This document shows positions 11,040 to 21,796 of a DNA stretch of 64,000 nucleotides, piece by piece. The stretch covers positions 9,359,466 through 9,423,465 of the forward strand of contig CM055115.1 in the NCBI GenBank assembly GCA_029204225.1, in the 5' to 3' direction. Each line of letters opens with the position of its first letter. Position 1 is the stretch's first letter. Below the pieces are notes generated by a model. It was given only the letters and a program-made list of their open reading frames with translations, had not been told where the DNA came from and made no database searches. Made by a program: the position numbers and the translations under genes. Source of the stretch: Diphasiastrum complanatum. Its lineage: Eukaryota > Streptophyta > Lycopodiopsida > Lycopodiales > Lycopodiaceae.

Positions 11040-11660
11040 CACTATGTCATATATGTGCTGCACAATGTCACAAATGTCGGGACTTGGTCCCATCGATGGC
11101 AACCTTGCCATGTTTTGACTCCACAATAGAAGCATTTAAGCTTAGATTTATCTTTCTTCTTGCCAACAAAAGTAGAAGACTCACCTTGAGATTGTCCTTT
11201 AGATCACTTGACTTTGTTGTTGCCCTTGAACTTGCCCTTTGAGAACATAGCCTCCTCCTTTCCAGGTTGAGATGTGGAAGTGGATCCTCCACTTGATAGA
11301 AGCCTAAACTCCTTATTCACCAAGATTTCTTGCATGTCCACAATACTTGGCAATGTCTTTTGAATAACAAAACTTTGAGCAAGATTAGCATGATCATCCA
11401 ACAAGCCATTGAAAACTACTTGAACAAGTGCTATCTCCTTAAGTCTTTCATCAATACATGCTAACTCATCATTGAATGCTTTAACCCTCAAAACAAAAGC
11501 ATAAGCACTTTCATCCTTATTTTAAAAACTTGAAAAGATTTGACTCCTAAGGGTTAGAACCCTTGATGTAAACTTGGACTCATAAACCTTCTTTAGAGAT
11601 TCCCAAGCCCTACTAGATGTAGTGCACTTACCAACTTCCTTGAGAAGTTCAATTTGTCAC
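11040..11660 (-). pseudogene. Copia gag remnant with zinc knuckle
   Basis: Reading from 11660 down: an AWESLKKVYESK block, a break, then a stretch with VKAFNDELACIDERLKE and QSFVIQKTLPSI, typical of the UBN2/Retrotran_gag_2 capsid of plant Copia elements. A cysteine-rich KCFYCGVKTWQGCH segment near 11090-11140 is a damaged zinc knuckle. It is frameshifted near 11522 and 11204. It resembles the gag of the Copia at 25711 but is a different subfamily. Part of it (11437-11655) is repeated inverted at 21484-21702. Confidence 0.75.
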
Positions 11661-12257
11661 ATTCATCTTGATCACATGAAGAGCTTTTTTGGTCTTCAAA
11701 TCGAGAATAGTGTTATGCTCAAAGAAAGTCGATCAAGACATTCACCAGACTTTCAGAATGAGGACTATACAGCACCAATATTCCATGGCTTGAAATTGAG
11801 TGGCTATTTTAAGAACCCGATATGCGAACCATTTCAGTTTGATTTGGGAGCTTTAGTGAATGATTTTATTTTTGACAACAATCTAATGGAGTATGAGGTA
11901 TTCAACATGGATACTACTAGCAATGAAGAGATTTCATTATCGCATAGAAATCCAACTCATATCATTACTCGAATTCTTGTTCAATGCCTCATGGATCCAT
12001 TTCACAAGAGCTTAAAGTGGCTTCTATTGGAGACTCTTATTCCTATGGATTCTCTTCAACTCAATGGCCAATATCTAATTCACGTGCATATTCAGAATGT
12101 ATTAACAAGAATAATGATTGGGAATATGTTACAACTCCCTAGGATCATCGACTGCCTTAAAGGTTCCACACACCCCATACCAGTGACGATGCACCGTAAC
12201 TGCCCATCCGTAGGGTCACAACCGACCCACCCCCATGCACTGGAGCAATTGACATAA
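11622..12257 (+). other. Unrecognised 211-codon frame in the inverted repeat
   Basis: Open in both arms (the other is 20878-21513, minus) and partly again at 18389-18739. The first ~20 residues read antisense to Copia gag and the last ~55 read antisense to the Gypsy LTR, so only residues ~25-150 could be an independent sequence (for example GLKLSGYFKNPICEPFQFD). I do not recognise a domain. Conservation between arms reflects recent duplication, not necessarily selection. Confidence 0.35.
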
Positions 12258-12545
12258 TCATGCCCGGTCAAGCCTCCTATGATAACTGGCATCCCATACC
12301 CACTCTACTCTCCCTAGCACACATCTCCTAGCCTAAAGATGCATCCCGGCTCATGCACGTGCTCTCCATCCACGAACTCCTGGGTAGATTGAGTGAATGG
12401 AAAGAGAGAAACCCCACCACTATATAGGCATAGCACAGTGGGTCCCTTCAAGCACGGTCTTGTCGGCGACACGTGACCACCTAGGATGGTGATGCATGGC
12501 ACCCAAACATGTTGAAAACTCCAGTCTTGCATCATGCTCCTTTAG
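12085..12545 (-). repeat. Gypsy LTR fragment (copy 1)
   Basis: Reverse-complement match to the LTR beginning at 18098: shared CTATATAG TATA-like motif before ggtggggtttctc, the block containing cctaggtggtcac, and the tail near gttgtaacatattcc. The first ~30 bp of the LTR are lacking; it abuts the AT-rich repeat at 12546. Confidence 0.8.
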
Positions 12546-13252
12546 TGAATTCATTAAATTGAGTTTATCACTCCTAATTGGTCACAGTGTTTTCACTAAG
12601 TCTAAATTACTTTGTGGTGATAGATAAGTTAAAATTGACAGGAGGAACCTGCAATGAAATTGCGGACAGGTTTATTGTATTGTCATTCTTTTTACTTTTG
12701 GAGTTGGGAACTCCCAGATTGAAAGTTAAAATTTGAATTTTTTTCTTTGTTGTTGAATTTCAATTTGGTAAAAATTTGAAAGCTACTTGTCTAATAGTTT
12801 TCTAATTGATGTTGATCGCTAGAATTCTATCAGTCAAAGAAATGTTTGTGCAAGATACTCGTTAAATTTGATTAAAATCATCAAACAATATGAAATGATC
12901 AGATTGAATGAGTGGGAATGGTATTCTTTATCTAGACAGTAAATCTGACAGGATATGGTTCAAGAATTATTGAAATTCTATTGGTGGGATTTCCATTCAT
13001 GTAATTTTATATTCTGTGTTTGGATAGGTTTTATCAATATTAACGGAGTAATGCCAAACCAGCCAATAAAAAGGAAAAACAGTCCAATTTGATTGGAAAA
13101 TTTGTCGTAATAGAAATTACATAACTGATTTTATTTCCAGTAAAATCCTATGGTGAATTATATTCAAAAGATCAGACTAGTACGGTTTCACATACTAGTA
13201 AATGATTTTTGATATAACAGAAATTGTTTTGGACTTTTTCCTATTGTAACTG
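12546..13252 (-). repeat. AT-rich dispersed repeat, copy 1
   Basis: About 0.65 kb, non-coding. Other copies: 14640-15270, 19883-20597 and 30930-31600, all on the opposite strand to this one. Copies 1 and 3 share the junction to the Gypsy LTR; copies 2 and 4 continue into the sequence leading to the Gypsy integrase. Terminal inverted repeats were not found. Confidence 0.85.
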
Positions 13253-13500
13253 AAAAGAAAATGACCAGTCTCTATTGTTGCATCGATCATCAATTGTTTT
13301 TTTGGGGTACATCTTTGCTTGTCGATGTCCTAGCTGCTTCAGTTTGTATGTGAACAAAGTTATAACAGTACATTTTTTTCGTAAGTGACCAGTACTCGAG
13401 TCTTCCATATAACAGATGCACATTATATAAGGTTTTGCCTATAAATTTAACCAAATCATCTCTTTTATAAGCGATCCAAATCATATGTGTCAAATGATTC
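13253..13500 (-). repeat. Fragment of the chimeric cassette
   Basis: Matches 47345-47650 and 49520-49800 in inverted orientation (coding-like TIWIAYKRDDLVKFI and LLYGRLEYWSLTKK blocks). No function recognised. Confidence 0.65.
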
Positions 13501-13995
13501 TCACGACTACGAATATATTCTTTAATAGAAAGCTTGAAAGTAGTGTCATTACTGCATTTTGAACATCTATGACATATCCGACAGTGCCCATTTGCTTCAG
13601 CAGGTTCTTGAACTGGTTGATGTGACTCTGTAGGGAATCTCCGTTGGTCATCTTGAGCGAGAAAATCTTCTTCCTGAGATGTAGCTTGGAAGCTATGTCG
13701 TACACATTATACAGAGTGCTCAAGATGTCCCAGACTTCCTTGGAGGTCTGAGCTTTAGACACATGGCCGATTTGAGTGTCTGATAATTGAGGATGATCAG
13801 CGCAAAGACTTTGCCATCTTTCAGCTTCCATCAGGAAATTGCAGCATCGTCAGCTTCGTGTCTTATCTCTGCACCTATAACAACGTCATACATTTCGTTA
13901 GCCATTAGCATAGTTCTCATCTTAAATTTATATAGATGGAAATTGGCTCCATCATGCTTGTCCATTATAGGACTGGCTTTCCCTTGGGAATCCAT
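13501..13995 (-). pseudogene. Copia gag, 5' part (family C)
   Basis: Starts at ATG 13995 (MDSQGKASPIMDK) with KFKMRTMLMAN, a degenerate KLDGANYHLYKF-type start of the plant Copia capsid. It is interrupted by stops and a frameshift before SKEVWDILSTLYNVYD and ends at the junction near 13501. Homologous copies are at 28175, 29015 and 34720 (minus) and 48223 and 50400 (plus). Confidence 0.8.
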
Positions 13996-14013
13996 GTGGA
14001 TATTAGTCTAAGT

Positions 14014-14029
14014 GATAGTAGTAACTATC
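14014..14029 (-). promoter_or_regulatory. Leader hairpin upstream of gag
   Basis: Six-base stem GATAGT/ACTATC with a four-base loop, about 20 bases before the gag ATG. Present at the same place at 29034-29049, 48189-48204 and 50346-50361, where the loop bases vary but the stem does not. Confidence 0.5.
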
Positions 14030-14639
14030 AGTGACTTGAGAATGAAAATAGACTAAATCACTAACTTCACTTCATTCCATTTCAAAGAAATATGCGAGAA
14101 AAAATGCTCTTTATATAGCCTCGTGTTCTAAATATGAAATAACCCTCTTAAGTTCCATAACCACTTTTGACAAGGATCGGAATAACATATGGACTCTAGG
14201 TCAAAATAAAGTTTGACCATGGATCGATTTGATCTTCGACTTGGTATCAGAATACACTTATTCTATTTCAAGCTCAATCTTTTTAAAACAACAAATAAAC
14301 TATCACAAGAAATAACTATTTTGCATTATGTAGATCTAAATAAGAGACAACTAGATCATGCCATGTTATCACATGTCTTCATCCTCAGATTGAGCAGGTC
14401 CTCCAAATGTACATGAATTGTTGTAATGTGCTCCTTCCAAAAATCTATTAAACTTTTCATATGAAAATTTGGGGCTACACAACATCGTTGTTGTAATCTA
14501 TACAAAAATTTGCTATCGGTGTTGAAAAAAAAATGACCGGCATCGATCATTAATTGTTTTTTTAAAGATCATTGATGAACAACCACTTCATCCCTCCTTT
14601 TAAGGAAATTATCAATTTCGATAAAAGTTAACTGTATGT
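14030..14639 (-). repeat. Copia family C LTR/leader segment
   Basis: Upstream region of the gag at 13995, containing a TATATAAAG box at 14109-14117 on the minus strand. Repeated at 29050-29680 (minus), 47560-48188 and 49800-50345 (plus). LTR ends could not be fixed. Confidence 0.65.
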
Positions 14640-15270
14640 GAAACTGTAAGAGTCTGATCTTTTGAATATAATTCACCATAGGATTTTACTAGAGATTAAA
14701 TCAGTTATGTAATTTCTATTACTACAAATTTTCCAATAAAATTGGACTGTTTTTTCTTTTTATTGACTGGTTTGGCATTACTCCGTTAATATTGATAAAT
14801 CCTATCCAAACACATAATATAAAATTACATGACTGGAAATCCCACCGATAGGATTTCAGTAATTCTTGAACCATATCCTGTCAGAATTACTGTCTAGATA
14901 AAGAATACTATTCCCACTCATTCAATCTGGTCATTTCATATTGTTTGACGATTTTAATCAAATTTAACGAGTATCTTGCAGAAACATTCCTTTGACTGAT
15001 TTCTAGTGAGCAACATCGATTAGAAAACTATCAGACAAGTAACTGATTTCAAATTTTTACCAATTTTAAATTCAACAAAAAAGAAAAAAATTCAAATTTT
15101 AACTTTCAATCTGGGAGTTCCCAACTCCAAAAGGCAAAAGAATGACAATACAGTAAAACCTGTCGGCAATTTCATTGTGGTTCCTCTTGTCAATTTTAAC
15201 TTATCTATCACCACAAAATAATTTAGACTTAGTGATAAACTCAGTTTAATCAATTCACTAATCTAAACTG
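14640..15270 (+). repeat. AT-rich dispersed repeat, copy 2
   Basis: Same sequence as 19930-20590 and 30930-31600 in direct orientation and 12546-13220 inverted. Non-coding. Confidence 0.85.
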
Positions 15271-16560
15271 ATTCCATAGATGACAAAAAAATGACCGAAA
15301 TTTTTATTTCGGAAAACTCAATTTTTTTCGGAAAAATTCGAAACACTGTCCGATTTCTAATGTTACTAACCCAATGTCAAACTGGCATAAAAGCACACTA
15401 CATCAGTTACAGACATCATTACGGAATGTTTTTACGTAAACTTTAGTTTTACGGAATTTGTCATCCATTAACACTGATTTGTGACCCAACTGTCAGAGCA
15501 CATGCGTATGACCACTCAAATCAATTGTAAATCTCTCATGCATGTCAGAATCACTCTGAGAATCAACATGAAACTAATCCATGCAAGCACAGTACTACAA
15601 ATTAGGGAAATGACTGGCATGCAATCAGAACAATTTCAAATTTTGCCAATTTTACTCACAAAACTACAAAACTTCAGATGATCATAACTTTGGCTATAGG
15701 ACACCAAATTGGGTGCTGTAAAGCTTATTACAGAGGGAGAATAACTGAATAAGATGCTTGCCACATTAGCCTGCCACCTAGGCTTCACACGTGCGAGATC
15801 AGAGTGTCAAGAAATTTGTAGTAGGGCTCTTTTCCACAAGACAATATCATGCAAAAACGTGCAAACACCCATTCTAGCCCAAAATTGATGCTACCAACAA
15901 ACTTAAACAATCAATTAGACTTCCATGAAGCATTCATACTGATCCTAAGATGCAGTATAGGTTGAGAACGAAGTTTTCTTGATTTGTAGAAGTCAAAATA
16001 GCTTCAAACTTGATGGAGTTGGTGCATAAGCCACCGGCTATCAATTTACAGGTCCGATAGCTTGATGGGAAGGTAAAAAAAAATGCTAATCATGCTGTAA
16101 ATAATTCCAGAATGATCTCCTTATGGATTTGGAGAGATCTATCCCCCAAAAATCACCAAAAAATGGTCATTTTTGAACTTTTTTTACTTCCTACAAGTTC
16201 AATTGCTGGAATTCTTGGTTCTAACTTCAGGGAAAGCTTCAAAAGACTTTGGTATACCTATTTACAAGCTCTACATGGTGTTTTATAGCCACCTACTATC
16301 CAACTTTATGAAAAACAAGCAAAAATGATGATTTTTCGCTATTTTCCGGTTTTTTCATCACAATAAAGTGGAAATTCATGACATACAACTCTTTCTCTAA
16401 CACATGCAAACCAATTTATAGAATTACAACCATCTAATTGGTCAGATCTTGCTGGATTATGGTTCGTCCTATCTATTTTGTGCCAAAAAACATGAAAAAC
16501 CAAACAATTTTGACCAAAACATAGCCTAGAATCCTTAATCATTGGAAAGAACCAGCATGC
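15271..16560 (+). other. Non-coding part of the Gypsy-associated block
   Basis: No gene recognised. It recurs with deletion at 31600-32505, leading into the Gypsy integrase in both places, so it is part of the same mobile unit. A deletion in the second copy removes most of 15730-16200. Confidence 0.6.
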
Positions 16561-18060
16561 ATCATTGGAAAGAGCCGGATTGGAGAAGTTAATCAGTTAT
16601 GCTTTGCTGAGCTCCAATCCAAGTTGTATCTTTCTCTACGAGATCTTTGTCGGACCGATGAGTTTTTTGGTCGTACATGGCATGATGTCCTGGCAGGAAG
16701 CTCTATTTTGAGAGAAAATCTAGGAAAGCAATATTCCAAGAAATCTCATGAAGAGAAGATACTTGATAGTTATTTCATTAGAAATGGTTTTCTTTTCCAT
16801 AAAGGAAAAGTTTGTGCGCCAGATATTGTGGACATTAGGGCCCAAATCCTACGCGAGTGACATGATAGCCCCAGCGCGGGACACCTTGGTATACAGAGGA
16901 CACTTGACCTTGTTAAGTGAAAATTTTATTGGCCAAAAATGAATGGTCATGTCGAGGCATATGTTCAAAAATGTGAACAATGCCAAGTAAATAAAGCAGA
17001 AACCAGCAAGAAATGGGAAAGTACTGCCATGGATTTTGTGGTCGGACTTCCCAAGTTAGGGAAGGGTCACGATGCTATTTGGGTAGTAGTTGATAGGCTA
17101 ACGAAAATGGTGCAGTTGATTCCAACAAAAACTACTGTCAAAGCTTCTGAACTTGCTCAACTCTTCATTGAAAAGGTGTTCAGTTTGTATGGTTTGCTGA
17201 ACGATATCGTTAATGATCAGGATTCCAAGTTCACTGGCAACTTCTGGTAGGCGGTCTTTGAAAGACTGGAAACTACTTTATGTGTATCATTTATGGATCA
17301 CCTAGAAACCGATGGTCAGACCGAATGTGTCAACTAGTCGATGGAAGATATGCTTTGCTCATATGTTTCCATGCAACAATCGAATTGGGAAAAGTATCTC
17401 CCAATGGTTGAGTTCGCATACAATAGTATGAAGTATTCTGCCACTGGTTTTAGTTCTTTTATGCTCTTGTACGGCTTTTAGCCTCGTTCTCCTATCTCCG
17501 TTGGACTCAAAGGTCTCAAGGTTTAAGCTGCAGCAGATTTCTTGCATGATATGTAGGAAATGTTGCAGGTGGCTAGGGAAAGCATTAGATCGGCTCAAGA
17601 TAGAGCCAATTCTATGCCAACCGAAGTCGTGTTCCTCGAGAGTTTGAGATCGGTGATTGGGTGTACCTTAGAATCCCCAAGGACTCTAAGACACTTCGAA
17701 CGGGGAAATGTCCGAAGTTATCTCCACATTTTAGTGGTCTTTTCAAAGTTCTTAACAAGATTGGTAGGGCTGCTTATAGACTAGAACTCCTTGTTGGAAC
17801 TAAGGTTCATCCTATATTCCATGTTAGTCATTTAAAGGAACAACTTGGTGGGAAAGATGACCTGATACCACAGATGATCTAATTCTATTGGAGGATTTGA
17901 CTGCTTTTGTACCCCATGAACCGGAAAGGATCGTGGATACTTGACGACATCCACTGAGAAATCGTTTGATTTTTGAACATCTGATTTGTTGGAAAGATAA
18001 GTTAAATGATGAGGACACCTGGGATAAGGAGGATGATTTAAGATTTAGATTCCCTAGTTT
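16561..18060 (+). pseudogene. Ty3/gypsy integrase with C-terminal region, broken
   Basis: In order: end of the pol region before integrase (YLSLRDLCRTDEFFG), HHCC zinc finger (HDSPSAGHLGIQRT ... CEQCQVNK, 16860-16995), core with catalytic Asp in MDFVVGLP (17031-17054), second Asp in VNDQDSKFTG (17210-17240), Glu in DGQTE (17311-17325), then the C-terminal GDWVYLRI and FHVSHLKEQL blocks (17655-17850) and a chromodomain-like end (DEDTWDKEDDLRFRFPSFF) just before the PPT. Stops at about 16858, 16918, 17248, 17335 and 17479 and a frameshift near 17620 kill it. Reverse transcriptase and protease are absent; the block starts abruptly near 16561, the same junction as in the copy at 32505. Confidence 0.88.
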
Positions 18061-18084
18061 TTTTCCAAAGAAGGAAGCTTTTAT

Positions 18085-18097
18085 GGGTGGGGGAGAA
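18085..18097 (+). other. Gypsy polypurine tract
   Basis: gggtgggggagaa lies immediately before the TGTTAT that opens the LTR, after the end of the integrase region; the standard PPT position. Confidence 0.8.
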
Positions 18098-18560
18098 TGT
18101 TATATACCATAACGGTACGCCCCTCAGTGACGGCCTCGCAAGGAGCATGATGCAAGACTGGAGTTTTCAACATGTTTCGGTGCCACGCATCACCATCCTA
18201 GGTGGTCACATGTCGCCGGCAAAACTGTGCTTGAAGGGACCCACTGTGCTATGCCTATATAGTGGTGGGGTTTCTCGTGCATGAGCTAGGATGTATCTTT
18301 AGGCTAGGAGATGTGTGCCAGGGAGAGCCGAGTGCGATGACTGGTGGTATGGGATGCCAATTATCGTAGGAGGCTTGACTGGACATGATTATGTCGATTG
18401 CTCCAATGCATGGGGGTGGGTCGGTTGTGACCCTATAGATGGGCAGTTACGGTGCATCGTCACTGGTATGGGGTGTGTGGAACCTTTAAGGCAGTCGATG
18501 ATCCTAGGGAGTTGTAACATATTCCCAATCATTATTCTTGTTAATACATTATGAATATGC
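18098..18560 (+). repeat. Gypsy 3' LTR (right end uncertain)
   Basis: Begins TGTTATATACC after the PPT. Contains a TATATAG promoter-like motif near 18258. Related copies: 12085-12545 (minus), 20598-21050 (plus), 44375-44689 (minus, which preserves the first bases). The sequence shared with the inverted-repeat arms continues beyond 18560, so the true 3' end cannot be set. Confidence 0.75.
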
Positions 18561-18827
18561 ACGTGAATTAGACATTGGCCATTGAGTTGAAGAGAATCCA
18601 TAGTAATAAGAGTCGCTAGTAGAAGCCACTTTAACCTCTTGTGAAATGGATCCATGAGGCATTGAACAAGAATTCGAGTAATGATATGAGTTGGATTTCT
18701 ATGGCATAATGAAATCTCTTCATTGCTAGTAGTATCCATGTTGAATACCTCATTTCCATTAGATTGTTGTCAAAAATAAAATCATTCACTGAAGCTCCCA
18801 AATCAAACTGAAATGGTTCGCATATCG
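18561..18827 (-). repeat. Partial copy of the inverted-repeat unassigned frame
   Basis: Matches 11830-12090 (inverted) and 21050-21310 (direct). It ends abruptly at 18827, where the host-gene 3' segment begins. Confidence 0.7.
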
Positions 18828-19327
18828 ATGCCTTTAGCTCATAGTGATGAAATTAAATTCTTTTTTGTAATTAATAAATTATATTGTTCATGCTCTTTTT
18901 GATTGAAAGACACTTAACGAATTAACTTATCTTTTTGGCTTGTAAAACTTTGTGCCTGTTCAGATATATTCTAAGCAAAATGCTGACGCAATGGTAATAC
19001 TACGAGGGAGCCATAGTAAAGGCCACGAGCAATTGAGATAGAATAATCACAATTACTATTTCCTCTACCAAGTAAATTGTAGACCTCAATTATCTTGCCT
19101 TTCAAGAATATAAACAACGATAAAAGATGTTCTATTTTTTCAGTTAATTTGATGCCATGTTACTCCTCAATATCCAGCTAGTAAAGAATCTTGCGATAGT
19201 CATTCTAGAGGTGCAACTAGTGAAGAATCACTCAACAAAATTTCCTTACTGCAGAAATGAGTTTTGTCCTACCCACAACTATGTCATCAAAAAGATCACG
19301 TACGATGCACAGCAAACTTTCCAAACC
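18828..19327 (-). pseudogene. Captured 3' end of the BYPASS1-like gene, copy 1
   Basis: Reverse complement of 10352-10853: last 31 codons, stop and 3' flank, with small differences. Left junction keeps a shared GCAT and right junction a shared GGTTTG with the adjoining retroelement sequence. No upstream coding sequence follows, so it cannot encode the protein. Confidence 0.88.
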
Positions 19328-19882
19328 TTCAAAGTATTCACTATATTTATCTTCCTATTTTGTGTATACCATCCATAGTAATGGATAATAGAAATCAACT
19401 AGTAGCTCTATTCAACTTTTCTATGAGTATTTTTGGACATTCAACATCTTATCATTGGATGTTACAAGAAACCTTAAGTAATGATCTGTTTTGAAGGTTT
19501 GGCTGCAATTATTTTCAAAGGTCGGATCCTTTTCTCTCAAATATTCTAAAGCGATATCATGTGAAGTCTTTCATTTATTACCACATATTAGATTCCACTT
19601 TTAACCTCACAATTGACATCCAAAACTGCGGATAACTCAATGGTCACAAAGATATTAGTTACGAGTTCAACTGAATGAATTCAAACCAGGACATCAATAA
19701 CCAGTATTAAGCAATTATTTATAGGGATTACCAAAATCCTAACTGCAAAATACATTTCCTGATACTACTTACTACCATCTGATGTCCACTCTTCTTCCTT
19801 CCTTAGAATTTTCAGTTCTCTGAAAATCTATTTCAGCTAAGGTACCAAAAAGACGTAATGACAGTAGTAAATGTTTAAAAAT
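19328..19882 (-). repeat. Cassette fragments and flank
   Basis: 19328-19600 is the tail of the Gypsy-integrase-end cassette (matches 49270-49520 inverted and 33467-33720 direct). 19600-19882 matches 30550-30870 directly. Non-coding. Confidence 0.7.
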
Positions 19883-21702
19883 CAGTTACAATAGGAAAAA
19901 GTCCAAAACAATTTCTGTTATATCAAAAATCATTTACTAGTATGTGAAACCGTACTAGTCTGATCTTTTGAATATAATTCACCATAGGATTTTACTGGAA
20001 ATAAAATCAGTTATGTAATTTCTATTACGACAAATTTTCCAATCAAATTGGACTGTTTTTCCTTTTTATTGACTGGTTTGGCATTACTCCGTTAATATTG
20101 ATAAAACCTATCCAAACACAGAATATAAAATTACATGAATGGAAATCCCACCAATAGAAATTCAATAATTCTTGAATCATATCCTGTCAGATTTACTGTC
20201 TAGATAAAGAATACCATTCCCACTCATTCAATCTGATCATTTCATATTGTTTGATGATTTTAATCAAATTTAACGAGTATCTTGCACAAACATTTCTTTG
20301 ACTGATAGAATTCTAGCGATCAACATCAATTAGAAAACTATTAGACAAGTAACTTTCAAATTTTTACCAAATTGAAATTCAACAACAAAGAAAAAAAATT
20401 CAAATTTTAACTTTCAATCTGGGAGTTCCCAACTCCAAAATTAAAAAGAATGACAATACAATAAACCTGTCCGCAATTTCATTGCGGTTCCTCCTGTCAA
20501 TTTTAACTTATCTATCACCACAAAGTAATTTAGACTTAGTGAAAACACTATGACCAATTTTGAGTGATAAACTCAATTTAATGAATTCACTAAAGGAGCA
20601 TGATGCAAGACTGGAGTTTTCAACATGTTTGGATGCCACGCATCACCATCCTAGGTGGTCACGTTTCGCCGACAAGACCGTGCTTGAAGGGACCCACTGT
20701 GCTATGCCTATATAGTGGTGGGGTTTCTCTCTTTCCATTCACTCAATCTACCCAGGAGTTCGTGGATGGAGAGCACGTGCATGAGCCGGGATGCATCTTT
20801 AGGCTAGGAGATGTGTGCTAGGGAGAGTAGAGTGGGTATGGGATGCTAGTTATCGTAGGAGGCTTGACCGGGCATGATTATGTCGATTGCTCCAGTGCAT
20901 GGAGGTGGGTCGGTTGTGACCCTACGGATGGGCAGTTACGGTGCATCGTCACTTGTATGGGGTCTGCGGAACCTTTAAGGCAGTCAATGATCCTAGGGAG
21001 TTGTAACATATTCCCAATCATTATTCTTGTTAATACATTCTGAATATGCACGTGAATTAGATACTGGTCATTGAGTTGAAGAGAATCCATAGGAATAAGA
21101 GTCTCCAATAGAAGCCACTTTAAGCTCTTGTGAAATGGATTCATGAGGCATTGAACAAGAATCCGAGTAATGATATGAGTTGGATTTCTATGCAATAATG
21201 AAATCTCTTCATTGCTAGTAGTATCCATGTTGAATACCTCATACTCCATTAGATTGTTGTCAAAAATAAAATCATTCACTAAAGCTCCCAAATCAAACTG
21301 AAATGGTTCACATATCGGGTTCTTAAAATAGCCACTCAATTTCAAGCCATGGAATATTGGTGTTGTATAGTCCTCATTCTGAAAGTCTGGTGAATGTCTT
21401 GATCGACTTTCTTTGAGCATAACACTATTCTCGATTTGAAGACCAAAAAAGCTCTTCATGTGATCAAGATGAATGTGACAAATTGAACTTCTCAAGGAAG
21501 TTGGTAAGTGCACTACATCTAGTAAGGCTTGGGAATCTCTAAAGAAGGTTTATGAGTCCAAGTTTACATCAAGGGTTCTAACCCTTAGGAGTCAAATCTT
21601 TTCAAGTTTTTAAAATAAGGATGAAAGTGCTTATGCTTTTGTTTTGAGGGTTAAAGCATTCAATGATGAGTTAGCATGCATTGATGAAAGACTTAAGGAA
21701 TA
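19883..21702 (-). repeat. Right arm of large inverted duplication
   Basis: Reverse complement of 11437-13252. Contains the AT-rich repeat (to 20597), Gypsy LTR segment (20598-21050), the unassigned frame 20878-21513 and a Copia gag end (21484-21702). It stops exactly where the 3' LTR remnant of the next Copia begins. Confidence 0.9.
20598..21050 (+). repeat. Gypsy LTR fragment (copy 3)
   Basis: Matches 18128-18560. Lacks the first ~30 bp and joins the AT-rich repeat at 20597, mirror image of the junction at 12545. Confidence 0.8.
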
Positions 21703-21785
21703 TGAAGACAGGTCCTCACACGTGTGGATCCACATAGATGTGAAAATACATAAAAAAACCATGTGAAAATTGCTAAATTCTAACA
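21703..21785 (-). repeat. 3' LTR remnant of the Copia element
   Basis: Element-sense start TGTTAGAATTTAGC follows the PPT. Only 83 bp remain before the junction with the inverted-repeat arm at 21702. Confidence 0.7.
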
Positions 21786-21796
21786 CTCCTCCTCAA
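21786..21796 (-). other. Copia polypurine tract
   Basis: Reads TTGAGGAGGAG on the minus strand, directly before TGTTAG. The pol stop codon (21793-21795) lies inside it. Confidence 0.82.

Larger units (their letters stand above)
11437..13252 (+). repeat. Left arm of large inverted duplication
   Basis: Reverse complement of 19883-21702 over about 1.8 kb. The 211-codon frames in the two arms (11622-12257, 20878-21513) differ at only about eight residues. The arm contains a Copia gag end, an unassigned frame, a Gypsy LTR segment and an AT-rich repeat in that order, so it copies an already composite sequence. Confidence 0.9.

Noticed and set aside
18389-18739. 116-codon minus frame
   Set aside because: Half reads antisense through the Gypsy LTR; the rest is a fragment of the unassigned inverted-repeat frame.
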